Origin: DLKC01 sp002478885
GTDB taxonomy: Bacteria; Bacteroidota; Bacteroidia; Chitinophagales; Chitinophagaceae
Length of the DNA: 64,000 nucleotides
Direction of reading: 5' to 3'
Assembly: GCA_046329585.1 (NCBI GenBank)
Contig: JAXLUI010000002.1
Coordinates: forward strand, 682,001-746,000
Below the pieces are notes generated by a model. That model had not been told where the DNA came from and made no database searches. It saw only the letters and a program-made list of their open reading frames with translations. The stretch's first letter is position 1, and each line of letters starts with the position of its first letter. The translations under genes were made by a program, and so were the position numbers. This document shows positions 45,195 to 54,243 of the stretch, in pieces.

Positions 45195-45758
45195 TTAAAC
45201 CTTGCTCCTGATGCGGCTAAGGGTTTCTTCAGTGATACCGAGATAAGAAGCCAGGTATTTAGATGGTACTCTTTGTATCAATTCAGGATGCTTTTCCATA
45301 AGAAAGTCATAGCGTTCAAAAGATCGCTGCATCCTTATAGAATATAATCTTTGTTCGCTGAGTGTATAATATTTTTCTGTAAGAACGCGGCCAATAAAAT
45401 TGAATTCAGGAAATGTTTTATAAATATGTTGCAACTCGTCATAAGTTATATAATATAGTATGCAATCTTCCAATGCCTGGATACTTTCTTTACTACTCTG
45501 CTGTATAAAAAAGCTTTCTACAGAAATGATCACGTCACACTCTTTCATAAACCAGGAACATACTTCTTTATCATCTTTCAGGTAGAAACATCTGAGCAAG
45601 CCTTTTTCTATAAAGCATATTTCCTTGCTGATCCGGCCCTGCTTTAGTAAGTATTCTTTGCGGGTAAGTTCTTTTGTTTTTAAAACGATGGAAAGATGAT
45701 CCTGTAATGCTGTTGAGAGCGGATGAATGGATTGCAGGTAACTAATCAGGTTTTTCAT
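45195..45758 (-). CDS. Crp/Fnr-family transcriptional regulator
   Basis: The 187-residue product from MKNLISYLQSIHPLS (ATG at 45758) has the cyclic-nucleotide-binding-like beta roll (KEYLLKQGRISKEICFIEKGLLRCFYL, in parts) and a C-terminal HTH (KHPELIQRVPSKYLASYLGITEETLSRIRSK, in parts). No four-Cys FNR cluster is present. Many such Bacteroidota regulators carry no bound nucleotide. An exact TTGATNNNNATCAA site lies 0.8 kb upstream. Confidence 0.9.
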   Translation of the reverse strand: MKNLISYLQSIHPLSTALQDHLSIVLKTKELTRKEYLLKQGRISKEICFIEKGLLRCFYLKDDKEVCSWFMKECDVIISVESFFIQQSSKESIQALEDCILYYITYDELQHIYKTFPEFNFIGRVLTEKYYTLSEQRLYSIRMQRSFERYDFLMEKHPELIQRVPSKYLASYLGITEETLSRIRSKV

Positions 45759-45993
45759 AGCTAACAACTTTAGGTTATAAAATAATTTCTCGCTGCACAA
45801 ATGTCTTTGCTGGTGTTTCGTTGTGAAAAGTTATCAAATAAAATAAAACAAAACCTGTGCAAACGGGAGTAAAAGTTGTTGTATCGGGAGTATGTTGAGT
45901 ATTAGTGTTACATCAGCAGAAAATAAAATTATTTGAATTATTCAGATTTCAAAGATGAAGTATTCCTGAATTATCAACTGCATGTATAATAAA

Positions 45994-46245
45994 TTACGCA
46001 AGCACTGATTCAATCTTTTGTTGAATTATACCAAGTAATACTAAATCAATTTTTGCTAATTGTTTCTCATCCTGGTGGGGCATCGTTACTGCACGATAAC
46101 TTCCTTCTTCATCGGGTTCAAAGAAAACTTCTGTTTCATTTATGAGTACAAGAAACTTGTGGGAATAACCCTGTAAAATTAACCTGGCTTTGAAATGCTG
46201 TTCCTGTCCTTTGTAATTAACGCTTAATGTAAATTCATCTGTCAT
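45994..46245 (-). CDS. Small hypothetical protein
   Basis: The 83-residue product is probably cytoplasmic and beta-rich (FTLSVNYKGQEQHFKARLILQGYSHKFLVLINETEVFFEPDEEGSYRAV, in parts), ending in a helix (LAKIDLVLLGIIQQKIESVLA). It resembles small proteins of Bacteroidota that accompany XRE regulators, and it directly follows one here (27 bp). No function known. Confidence 0.55.
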   Translation of the reverse strand: MTDEFTLSVNYKGQEQHFKARLILQGYSHKFLVLINETEVFFEPDEEGSYRAVTMPHQDEKQLAKIDLVLLGIIQQKIESVLA

Positions 46246-46272
46246 ATTATATGATACAATATTCTTAACAAC

Positions 46273-46506
46273 TCAAATTCTTAAATCACCAATTAATTCA
46301 GTAACGGTAAGATTTAAAGCGCTTGCTAATGTTAATATCATTGTCAAGGTTGGGTTGCTTTCTCCCTTTTCTATTCTATGAATTTGGCTAAAGTCAACAT
46401 CAGCAATATCAGAAAGCTTACGAATACTTAGCTTTTTAGTTGTTCTATACTTTTTCAATCTCTTGCCAAACTCTTTTAAAATTTTATCGTCTCTTGTACT
46501 ATTCAT
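46273..46506 (-). CDS. XRE-family HTH regulator
   Basis: The 77-residue product is a single HTH_3 domain: LKEFGKRLKKYRTTKKLSIRKLSDIADVDFSQIHRIEKGESNPTLTMILTLASAL (in parts), with the typical QIHRIEKGESNPT recognition region. It is probably a repressor of the two-gene unit it begins. The promoter region upstream holds a Crp/Fnr-type site and a long hairpin. Confidence 0.88.
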   Translation of the reverse strand: MNSTRDDKILKEFGKRLKKYRTTKKLSIRKLSDIADVDFSQIHRIEKGESNPTLTMILTLASALNLTVTELIGDLRI

Positions 46507-46590
46507 TGATGAAAATTCAATGAATGCTTCAAATATTTTGTAGGATTATATCCATACAATTTAAGAAATTTAGTTATCTTTATTTCTTGA

Positions 46591-46604
46591 TTGATGTAAA
46601 TCAA
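46591..46604. promoter_or_regulatory. Exact FNR/CRP-type dyad TTGATGTAAATCAA
   Basis: The 14-bp dyad matches TTGATNNNNATCAA with no mismatch. It lies 85 bp before the XRE start codon and about 65 bp before the hairpin at 46668. The Crp/Fnr-family gene at 45195 is the nearest candidate regulator. Confidence 0.5.
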
Positions 46605-46667
46605 TGAACGTTCTAATACATTTGCGATTCTTCATGAACTAATTTGAAGCAATTCGCTTTGAGTCTT

Positions 46668-46775
46668 GGTTGGAAATCTGGGAAATTTCAAGGACACAAG
46701 ATGATAAGTGGAAAGCTCACGTCAAAGGGCGTGGGCTCTCACTTATTGTGTCCGGTTCTCCCAGAACCTCCAACC
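46668..46775. ncRNA. Long imperfect hairpin, possible structured RNA or recombination site
   Basis: Nested paired segments: GGTTGG / CCAACC (46668, 46770), CTGGGA / TCCCAG (46678, 46759), GGACACAA / TTGTGTCC (46692, 46746), ATAAGTG / CACTTAT (46704, 46740), and AGCTCACG / CGTGGGCT (46715, 46730). The loop is short. About two thirds of the 108 bases pair. No reading frame crosses it, and no reverse transcriptase or transposase is nearby. The element type is not recognised. Confidence 0.5.
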
Positions 46776-46796
46776 AGTAAGTTGAGACCTGCGCCT

Positions 46797-46957
46797 GTTT
46801 TTTTGCCCTAACCATAGCATGAAAACAACGTACAAATGCATTTCTCTTCTTTAAGACTTCACTTTATTATTGGTTCCAATTGCTGCATGATGATGCGAAC
46901 GTACAAGAGTGCGACGCAACATAGCTCAATAGCATTAATGGCCCTGGCTAATAAATA
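46797..46957. repeat. Dispersed element, copy 11
   Basis: The right arm is clear: GTACAAGAGTGCGACGCAAC at 46901-46920 and outer end GCCCTGGCTAATAAAT. A degenerate left arm (TTTTTTTGCCCTAACCATAG, then ACGTACAAATG) lies at 46797-46840. It ends just upstream of the truncated sigma-factor frame. Confidence 0.7.
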
Positions 46958-46970
46958 ATTCTTTAAATGA

Positions 46971-47312
46971 AATAAAGTATTGCAGTTAAAAGCATCCATA
47001 CAAAACCTGGCATCTTTAAAAAGTTTTCTGCATGTAAGCAACTTACAGGAAGCATTGTTATTACCAGATGATAGCGCAGATATTTTATTTCGTTTACAAC
47101 AAAAAGAATTGTTGCAGCAATTGTTTCAGGCCTTATCAGCAATTCCACCTGACTGCTGCAAAGTATGCTGGCTGCATTATGAAAAAGGATTAAATAAAAA
47201 AGAAATAGCTAACCTGCTAAACATATCATTAAGCACCGCACAACATCGCTTAAGCTGGGGTTTATATTTATTAAAAATGCAGATTGCAAAGAAGCCCAAA
47301 AATCCGGTTTAG
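46971..47312 (+). pseudogene. Truncated ECF sigma-70 factor (region 4 only)
   Basis: The frame opens after a stop at 46968-46970 and gives about 113 residues; a TTG at 46980 is the only early start. The C-terminal half is a typical sigma region 4: ELLQQLFQALSAIPPDCCKVCWLHYEKGLNKKEIANLLNISLSTAQHRL (in parts). Region 2, which binds the core polymerase and the -10 DNA, is absent. A repeat arm lies immediately upstream, so the 5' half was probably lost there. Such sigma factors often control the SusC/SusD genes that follow. No FecR-type anti-sigma gene is present. Confidence 0.7.
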
Positions 47313-47387
47313 CTTTTATTGTACTCCCCACTATTTATTTAACAGGTAATGAGAAACCTGTATTGCTTACTTTAAATATGCTATGCA

Positions 47388-50300
47388 ATGAAACTGATCT
47401 ATTGCTTAATGGCCATACTATGGCCCATAGGGCAGCTTATTGCCCAAACAAATAACACTATTACCGGAACAGTGCGCTCTGCTGTTACGGGTAAACCTTT
47501 AACAGGCGCTACTGTTTCGTTTACAAAAGCAGGACTCTCCAAAATATCTGACAAACAAGGAAAATTCAGCTTTGGTAATATAACCTTACCCGATACATTA
47601 TTTGTAAGCCTTATTGGTTATGGCATACAACAACTGGTGATTACGTCAGCAACCCCCATCAACATCCTGCTGGAGGAAACCACCCGCTCGTTGGACAGTG
47701 TGGTGGTCTCCACAGGTTACCAGCGTATTCCCAAAGAAAGAAGCACAGGTTCTTTTGGTTTGGTGAATAATGAATTGATTAATCGTTCTGTTTCTTCATC
47801 GGTATTAACACGCATAGAAAACATTACGCCGGGTGTGTTATTCAACAAAGGCGATGCAGCCAATACAGATGTACTATTGATTCGTGGCCGCAGTACCATC
47901 TATGCCAATGCAGCACCGCTTATTGTAGTGGATAATTTTCCTTATGATGGAGATATCAGTAATATCAATCCCAACGATGTTGAAAGTATTACTGTGCTTA
48001 AAGATGCAGCAGCAGCTTCGATCTGGGGCGCAAGAGCAGGCAATGGTGTAATAGTTATTACCACAAAGAAAGGAAATACAAAAGCACCGCAGGTGGTATT
48101 TAATACCAATACTACTTTTATTCAAAAGCCTGATCTGTTCAATGTTTCTTCTATTAGTTCATCAGACTACATAGACCTTGAAAAATATTTATTTGAACAG
48201 GGCTATTATGCCAATGATGAACAGTTTGATGCATGGGATTTTGGTCACCCACCTTTAACACCAGTAGTTGAAATACTAATAGCCAAAAGAGAAGGTAGCA
48301 TGCCTGCTATAGAAGCGGATGCAGCCATTGAAGCATATAAAAAATTTGATGCGAGGAATGATATAGGCAGCTATTTGTACCGCAATGGTATCAATCAGCA
48401 GCATGCATTAAATGTAAGCGGCAGTACCGGCAATATCAATTATTATTTCTCTGCGGGATGGGATAAAAATAGCAGCAATATTGTTGGTGCATCCGACAAC
48501 CGCATTACACTGCGAACACAAAATACATTTCGTGTAGATGATAAATTACAAATTGATGCAGGCATCAATTTTATACAAAGCAAGAGTAAACAAGGTAATA
48601 ATCCTTGTGTTGGTTTAAACAGTGGGTACGGTAAAAACCTGTACTCGTATGCAAGGCTGGTTGATGATAACAGTGTGCCGGTTGTATTGGTGAAAGACAA
48701 CCGCCTTGCATTTACAGAACGTGCTGCTGATGCAGGTTTGCTCAACTGGCAATACAATCCCATCAATGATATTGCAGCAAATGAATTAAGTACTATCAAC
48801 ACAGATTATGTATTAAATACAGCACTGCGTTATACCATACTGCCGGGGTTGCAGGCAGAATTAAAATACCAGTATGAACAAGCCAGTATAACAACGAATG
48901 ATTACCATAGCGCTGATTCCTATTTTGCCCACAACATCATCAACAGTTTTACGCAGGTAGATGGATCAACCGGTGCCTTATCTTATCCTGTTCCTCTTGG
49001 CGCTATCATGAACATCAGCAATGGCACATTGCAGTCGCACCAGGGCCGTGCAACTTTATCCTACAACAAATCATGGAAACAAAAACACCAGCTTACTGCA
49101 CTGGCCGGCTGGGAAATAAAAGACCTTCAACAGGAAAGAAACAATAACAGGTTATATGGTTACGATCCCGAAAGAAGCATTGTTGCTACGCAGGTAGATT
49201 ATGTAAATAAGTTTACACAGTATTATAATATTTATTTACAGTCAACCATTACCAATGGGGCCTCTGTACAAAAAACAACAGACCGCTTTATTTCTTCTTT
49301 TGCTAATGCTGCTTATACTTTTGATAACAGGTACACGCTTACTGCAAGTGCAAGACAGGATGCAGCCAATCTTTTTGGCGTAGCTACCAATCAACGTGGT
49401 AGACCGTTATGGTCAACAGGAGTTGCATGGCAGGTAAACAGTGAAAAGTTTTATAACATCGGTTGGTTGCCTTCTTTAAAGTTGAGAGCAACCTATGGTT
49501 ACAATGGTAATATTTCAAGGCTGGCTTCTGCATTTACTACCGTCAGTTTTTTTAGTGCGAATACTACGCCCCTTACAACAGCAACCATCGTAAACCCGCC
49601 AAATGAAAAGCTGCGCTGGGAGAAAATAAACATGCTCAATATAGCTGTTGATTTTTCAACAAAGAACAAAGTCATTTCGGGTAGCATTGAATATTATCAT
49701 AAAAGCGCAAAAGACCTGTTGGGGCAGGCACCAGCAGACCCAACAACAGGTTTATCAAATGAAAGTGGTGAAAGTTTTTATTATGGCAATGTAGCTTCTA
49801 TGAGAGGCAGTGGTTTTGATGTAAGTATCAATACTAAAAACATCAGCGGAAAATTTAACTGGCAAACCGATTGGCTCTTTAGTTATGCCACATCAAAGAT
49901 CACAGATTACCTGCTGCCTGCGGGTAATGCATCCTCGGGTAACCTGCAGGTAAATTCATTTTACATCAACCCGGTAGAAGGCAGGCCGGTATATAGCGTA
50001 TACAGTTATCCCTGGGCAGGGCTGGAGGCTGCAACGGGTAATCCCTTAGGTATGCTTGCGGGAAAACCCACTACTGAATATAATTCCATAGCACAACAAA
50101 GCATAGACAGTATCACATATAATGGTCCCGCACAACCCGTATGCTATGGCGCAGTGCGTAATACGTTGCAATGGAATAATATTACACTCTCTTTCAACAT
50201 CAGTTATAAACTGGGCTATTATTTCAGAAGCCAGTCTATTGATTACAACACGTTATTTGGTTCATGGTCGGGTCATGCTGATTATGCATTACGCTGGCAG

Positions 50301-50615
50301 CAACCCGGTGATGAACAGCATACATCCGTACCATCATTGCTCTATCCATCCGATAGTCAGCGCGATGTTTTTTATAACTATTCATCAGTGCTGGTAGAGA
50401 AGGCAGATAACATCAGGCTGGAAGATATTAGCATCAGCTATGATATAGATAAAGCACAATGTAAAGCATTGCCGTTTAAGCATGTTCGCTTATATGGTTA
50501 TGCTGCCAACCTTGCTGTATTATGGACAGCCAATAGCAAAGGCATTGATCCATATTACAACAACACCCCTGCTGCACGAAAAAGTTTTTCATTAGGATTG
50601 AATATCAGTTTTTAA
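47388..50615 (+). CDS. SusC/RagA-family TonB-linked outer membrane protein
   Basis: The 1075-residue product has a signal peptide (LMAILWPIGQLIAQ), a CarboxypepD_reg-like domain (ITGTVRSAVTGKPLTGATVSF), the SusC plug with LLIRGRSTIYANAAPLIVVDNFPYDGDISNINPNDVESITVLKDAAAASIWGARAGNGVIVITTKKG (in parts), and a large beta-barrel ending in FSLGLNISF. With the SusD protein it would import a larger ligand through the outer membrane, powered by TonB. The adjacent TlpA-like and redox genes suggest a peptide or thiol-containing ligand, which is inference. Confidence 0.95.
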   Translation: MKLIYCLMAILWPIGQLIAQTNNTITGTVRSAVTGKPLTGATVSFTKAGLSKISDKQGKFSFGNITLPDTLFVSLIGYGIQQLVITSATPINILLEETTRSLDSVVVSTGYQRIPKERSTGSFGLVNNELINRSVSSSVLTRIENITPGVLFNKGDAANTDVLLIRGRSTIYANAAPLIVVDNFPYDGDISNINPNDVESITVLKDAAAASIWGARAGNGVIVITTKKGNTKAPQVVFNTNTTFIQKPDLFNVSSISSSDYIDLEKYLFEQGYYANDEQFDAWDFGHPPLTPVVEILIAKREGSMPAIEADAAIEAYKKFDARNDIGSYLYRNGINQQHALNVSGSTGNINYYFSAGWDKNSSNIVGASDNRITLRTQNTFRVDDKLQIDAGINFIQSKSKQGNNPCVGLNSGYGKNLYSYARLVDDNSVPVVLVKDNRLAFTERAADAGLLNWQYNPINDIAANELSTINTDYVLNTALRYTILPGLQAELKYQYEQASITTNDYHSADSYFAHNIINSFTQVDGSTGALSYPVPLGAIMNISNGTLQSHQGRATLSYNKSWKQKHQLTALAGWEIKDLQQERNNNRLYGYDPERSIVATQVDYVNKFTQYYNIYLQSTITNGASVQKTTDRFISSFANAAYTFDNRYTLTASARQDAANLFGVATNQRGRPLWSTGVAWQVNSEKFYNIGWLPSLKLRATYGYNGNISRLASAFTTVSFFSANTTPLTTATIVNPPNEKLRWEKINMLNIAVDFSTKNKVISGSIEYYHKSAKDLLGQAPADPTTGLSNESGESFYYGNVASMRGSGFDVSINTKNISGKFNWQTDWLFSYATSKITDYLLPAGNASSGNLQVNSFYINPVEGRPVYSVYSYPWAGLEAATGNPLGMLAGKPTTEYNSIAQQSIDSITYNGPAQPVCYGAVRNTLQWNNITLSFNISYKLGYYFRSQSIDYNTLFGSWSGHADYALRWQQPGDEQHTSVPSLLYPSDSQRDVFYNYSSVLVEKADNIRLEDISISYDIDKAQCKALPFKHVRLYGYAANLAVLWTANSKGIDPYYNNTPAARKSFSLGLNISF

Positions 50616-50662
50616 ACACTTCAACTATTAAACAATGTACAAAAAATATATATGGGTAATGA

Positions 50663-50722
50663 TGCAGGTAACCGGCGACATAACATTCATCTGGCTTCCG
50701 TTGCGTCGCACACTGCATCAGT
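50663..50722 (-). repeat. Dispersed element, copy 12 (single arm, between susC and susD)
   Basis: Outer end GCAGGTAACCGGCGACATAA, inner core GTTGCGTCGCACACTGCAT near 50699-50717. It lies in the 294-bp gap between the SusC and SusD genes, inside the presumed operon. The rest of the gap shows nothing else. Confidence 0.65.
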
Positions 50723-50909
50723 ATGAATTAAACTGAGCAAATGCTAATACTTCGATTTGATGATAAAAGTTACCACAGATGATTTCACTATAATAAAAAA
50801 GCTAAATCAGGGCTTGTGCACGGATGTGTTGTATCCCCATGCGTGCTTGACTTTTTTGTGTCAAGGCAAAAAAGTAAAGCAACATAAATGATACACAAAA
50901 AAATTAAAT

Positions 50910-52283
50910 ATGAAGAACGTATTTGCAATATTTTGTATACTGATATTTTTTGCAGCCTGCAAAAAATCCTCCTTTCTTGACGCAAGACCAGACCAGTCAT
51001 TAGTAGTACCATCAAGCCTTGCAGACCTGCAGGCCTTGCTCGATAATGACCGCATCATGAATGGTACAAACGGGCTGGGTGTAACACCATCGCTTGGAGA
51101 AGCAGCCTGCACAGATTATTACATTAATGAAGATGATCTCTATGGCTTTCTTTCGCCTTTGGAAAGTAATGCCTATACATGGCAGCAACAAGTATTTAAC
51201 GGCGAACATATCCTGGATTGGAACCTGCCCTACAAAGTAATCTTTTATGCCAACACAGCATTGGAAGGATTAAGCAATATTCCTGTTGACAACAGTAATC
51301 AAACAGCATGGAACAATGTAAAAGGCAGCGCCCTGTTTTACCGTGCGTTTATGTTTTGGCAGCTTGCGCAAATATTTGCGCCACCTTACGACAGTGCTAC
51401 CGCAGAAACAGATTGGGGTATTCCCTTAAGAATGAAATCCGATATTAATGAAGCAATACAACGAGCAACTGTTGCTGCAACTTATCAGCAGATCATAAAT
51501 GATCTTACAGAAGCTTTACCATTATTACCTGATATTCCTTTATACGCCACACGGCCATCTAAAGCAGCAGTGCATGCCATGCTGGCAAAAGTTTATATGA
51601 TTATGCATAATTACACGGCTGCAATGGAACATGCCGATGCATGTCTTCAACTGCAGTCAGCATTAATTGACTACAACACTGTAGATACAACAGTGGCATT
51701 TCCTTTCACTGAATTAAATGAAGAAACAATCTTTTATTCAACTGCTATCTACTACACTATTACAGTGCCCAATTATGCAGCAGTAGACACAACACTTTAC
51801 AACATTTATGGAGAGAATGATCTGCGTAAAAAAGTTTTCTTTTCAGAACTCAGTCCGGGTATAAGAACATTCAGTGGCAGCTATGGAAAATATGCGTTGT
51901 TTTCAGGTATTGCTGCGGATGAAATGATCCTGACCCGTGCAGAATGTTATGCAAGAATTGGCAATACTGAGGCTGCATTAAATGATTTGAATAGCTTGTT
52001 GGCTAAACGCTACAGAACCGGAACTTTCATTCCTTATACAGCAACAACGGCTACAGAAGCATTATTGCTTATACTCAAAGAGCGACGAAAGGAACTTGTT
52101 ATGCGGGGTGTTCGCTGGACAGATTTACGCAGGCTGAATAAAGAAGGCATTTACACAACAGAACTTTCCAGAACGGTAAATGCTGTTACTTATTCTTTGC
52201 CACCCAACGATCCTCGCTATACTTATCCTATCCCTGATGAAGTCATCAGTTTTAATCCAGATATGCCGCAGAATAGCCGTTAA
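50910..52283 (+). CDS. RagB/SusD-family outer membrane lipoprotein
   Basis: The 457-residue product has a lipoprotein signal (IFCILIFFAACKKSSFLDARP) and the SusD-like TPR architecture: SLADLQALLDNDRIMNG, the helices around ALFYRAFMFWQLAQIFAPPY, KAAVHAMLAKVYMIMHNYTAAMEHADACLQ (in parts), LTRAECYARIGNTEAALNDLNSLLAKRY (in parts), and the C-terminal KERRKELVMRGVRWTDLRRLN (in parts). It forms the lid of the SusC channel and binds the ligand at the cell surface. Confidence 0.94.
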   Translation: MKNVFAIFCILIFFAACKKSSFLDARPDQSLVVPSSLADLQALLDNDRIMNGTNGLGVTPSLGEAACTDYYINEDDLYGFLSPLESNAYTWQQQVFNGEHILDWNLPYKVIFYANTALEGLSNIPVDNSNQTAWNNVKGSALFYRAFMFWQLAQIFAPPYDSATAETDWGIPLRMKSDINEAIQRATVAATYQQIINDLTEALPLLPDIPLYATRPSKAAVHAMLAKVYMIMHNYTAAMEHADACLQLQSALIDYNTVDTTVAFPFTELNEETIFYSTAIYYTITVPNYAAVDTTLYNIYGENDLRKKVFFSELSPGIRTFSGSYGKYALFSGIAADEMILTRAECYARIGNTEAALNDLNSLLAKRYRTGTFIPYTATTATEALLLILKERRKELVMRGVRWTDLRRLNKEGIYTTELSRTVNAVTYSLPPNDPRYTYPIPDEVISFNPDMPQNSR

Positions 52284-52320
52284 CATTTTTCATAAATCAT
52301 TTTAATAAAATTAGTTTCAA

Positions 52321-53691
52321 ATGAATACAAAGAATATTTCCAAAATAATGTTAGTGTTAATTGCAATGAGCTTTACAATAATTACCACGGCGCAGGATTC
52401 ACTCTCCTGGGCGCTGGGTACGATTGCTATTACACGCAATGGTCATGAAATAGGTATTGGTGAGGAAGTACCTGATATACCGCTACAAAAAATACTGAAT
52501 AATGATCTTGCTTCTTCTTCTATCCATGCATTAAATAACAAACCAATCATCATTGAATTTTGGCATCAGTACTGTTCCGTATGCAGAGGGGAGATGCCCA
52601 AACTCAATCAACTTTATAACACTTATAAAGACAGTGTGCAATTCCTGATGGTTACCTTTCAGAGTGAAGCAGATACCCGTTTCTTTATGGAGCAGCAGGC
52701 TGCTATAGGCAAACCGATCCTGTTGCCTGTAGCGGTAGAAGATACACTGCTGCGCAAAACTTTTGGTCATGAAGGCGATCCGCATGTAGTGTGGATAGGC
52801 GGGGATGGCACTGTGCAGGCCATCACCAGTCATTTGGCATTAAGTGACCAGCATATTGCACAATGGCTTCATGATAAGAATATTCACCTTGCTACAAAAA
52901 GCAACAGCAGGTATATTAATACAGATCATCCATTGCTGATTAGAGGTGATGAAGATCAAAGCGCTGATAAAAAATACTATGCAAGATTGACTGGTTATAT
53001 TGATAGTGTATCTTCCATTTCTTTCCATACTACGGAAACAGATAATGGGTTAAAAGTACTCATCACCAATGCTACCATAGATCAGATCTTTAAAGAATTT
53101 TATACAAGGTATGATACCACCAGCCTTCAATTCCTGGATGTGGATTGGCTGAATAAGCGCATTGACTTTCGTTATAAAGATTCTTCACGAACGGGTAACT
53201 GGAATATAGCTTATGAATCAGGATATGATAAGATGAATTATTTTGAACAACATCACTTATATTCATTCGAGATCTTTGCGCCTGTAAGAAATATGCAGGA
53301 ACTGGCTGGTTATGCATTACAGGAACTTCAGCAGTTGTTGCATATAAAAGCATTTACAGATACCATCAACATCAATGGTCTTGCGTTGGTCAGGCTCAAC
53401 AAACAGGAGAAGTTTAAAATGCAAACAGTTCGTAGCAGTGAAGCTTATGCTTTACAGGATTCAGTGTTGAATACTTCAGGGGAAGCCATGTGGTCGCTGG
53501 TCAATGTCATTAACCTGCATTTTAATATGCCACTGGTAGTAGATGAAACTGGCTATACCAGCAAGATAGATGTATCAGTTCCTTATCGCAGAAATGATAT
53601 TCCTGCATTAAAGAAAAGCTTACAACAATATGGATTGAGTCTTATTCCCAAAACATATCGTTTGTCTGTGTTGGTTTTGGAGGATGAATAA
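52321..53691 (+). CDS. TlpA-like thiol-disulfide protein with DUF3738-like C-terminus
   Basis: The 456-residue product has a signal peptide (IMLVLIAMSFTIITTAQDS). A thioredoxin/AhpC-TSA fold at about residues 50-200 carries the redox pair in FWHQYCSVCRGEMPKLN (Cys-Ser-Val-Cys) and a cis-Pro-type GDPHVVWIGGDG. The C-terminal 200 residues resemble DUF3738 (VNVINLHFNMPLVVDETGYTSKIDVSVPY, in parts). Such fusions follow SusC/SusD pairs in Bacteroidota. A terminator lies 95 bp downstream, so this ends the SusC-SusD-TlpA unit. Confidence 0.88.
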   Translation: MNTKNISKIMLVLIAMSFTIITTAQDSLSWALGTIAITRNGHEIGIGEEVPDIPLQKILNNDLASSSIHALNNKPIIIEFWHQYCSVCRGEMPKLNQLYNTYKDSVQFLMVTFQSEADTRFFMEQQAAIGKPILLPVAVEDTLLRKTFGHEGDPHVVWIGGDGTVQAITSHLALSDQHIAQWLHDKNIHLATKSNSRYINTDHPLLIRGDEDQSADKKYYARLTGYIDSVSSISFHTTETDNGLKVLITNATIDQIFKEFYTRYDTTSLQFLDVDWLNKRIDFRYKDSSRTGNWNIAYESGYDKMNYFEQHHLYSFEIFAPVRNMQELAGYALQELQQLLHIKAFTDTININGLALVRLNKQEKFKMQTVRSSEAYALQDSVLNTSGEAMWSLVNVINLHFNMPLVVDETGYTSKIDVSVPYRRNDIPALKKSLQQYGLSLIPKTYRLSVLVLEDE

Positions 53692-53785
53692 TTTTGGTGT
53701 TTGATTATAGGTTATAGGTTGAGTTTTAAATCCTTTATCCACCATCGTTTCTTATACGATGGCTTGAAAAACCTGGTACTAAAAA

Positions 53786-53812
53786 CGGCTGCCCAAATGG
53801 GCGGCTGTTTTA
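53786..53812 (+). terminator. Terminator of the susC-susD-tlpA unit
   Basis: GCTGCCC (53788-53794) pairs with GGGCGGC (53799-53805), one wobble pair, followed by TGTTTTATTTTAT. Confidence 0.75.
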
Positions 53813-53830
53813 TTTTATGTTAGAAAAATT

Positions 53831-53856
53831 AGCGGCAACAATTAATTGTTGCCGCT
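53831..53856 (-). terminator. Perfect 26-bp palindrome, probable terminator
   Basis: AGCGGCAACAATT is followed directly by its reverse complement. A T-rich run follows on the minus strand, so it ends the gene at 53873; a shorter T run is on the plus side. Confidence 0.75.
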
Positions 53857-53872
53857 TTGTTGAATCAACCAA

Positions 53873-54160
53873 TTATGGTTTCTTATGAGTTGCCTGCAAT
53901 GTTCCTGCAGGGCCATAAACGCCTGGGCTGATCATGGTGTAACTGCTGTAGGATTTGCTACAACCATTTGTACCACTGGTGCAACCAAAAGGATCTGCTG
54001 CCTGCTGTGGTGGAACACTACTGGCATTAATTACTGTTCCGTCATTCTGTGTTCTGAACCAGTACGGATCAACAAACTTAACGCTGTGGTCTGCTTTGGT
54101 AAATGCAAAAGCGGTTACGGCCAAAATGATGGCGCTCAAACCAATACCGATCTTTTTCAT
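53873..54160 (-). CDS. Small exported two-cysteine peptide (DUF6520-like)
   Basis: The 95-residue product from MKKIGIGLSAIILAVTAFAFTKAD (ATG at 54160) has a signal peptide and a short mature part (about 70 residues) with two Cys close together in DPFGCTSGTNGCSKSYSS. I believe it belongs to the DUF6520 group of small Bacteroidota exported peptides, but I could not check. It lies between a TlpA-like gene and a MauE-like membrane protein gene, both thiol-redox types, so a disulfide in this peptide is likely. It could be a secreted signal, a substrate or a processed peptide. Confidence 0.65.
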   Translation of the reverse strand: MKKIGIGLSAIILAVTAFAFTKADHSVKFVDPYWFRTQNDGTVINASSVPPQQAADPFGCTSGTNGCSKSYSSYTMISPGVYGPAGTLQATHKKP

Positions 54161-54243
54161 GGTATACATTTTAATTTATTTATAAAGGCCCGGTTTTAAC
54201 AGGATCAGGCATTGAACCTGTTTATTGCAATAAAGCGTTTGGT

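Larger units (their letters stand above)
29500..46506 (-). mobile_element. CTnDOT-type conjugative module next to tRNA-Asp (incomplete)
   Basis: Nearly all genes lie on the minus strand and are AT-rich. They follow the Bacteroides tra order E, F, G, I, J, K, L, M, N, with regulators at both ends. I see no integrase, relaxase, coupling protein (TraG/VirD4-type T4CP), TraA-D or TraO-Q. No repeat of the tRNA 3' end was found to the right within the window. It is either a remnant or the left part of a larger island that continues past 64 kb. The boundaries given are approximate. Confidence 0.65.

Noticed and set aside
46668..46775. Retron or group II intron RNA
   Set aside because: No reverse transcriptase or maturase is present in the window, so the hairpin was left unassigned.
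46600..46800. Right attachment site matching the tRNA-Asp 3' end
   Set aside because: No copy of the tRNA 3' sequence was seen at the right end of the tra module.
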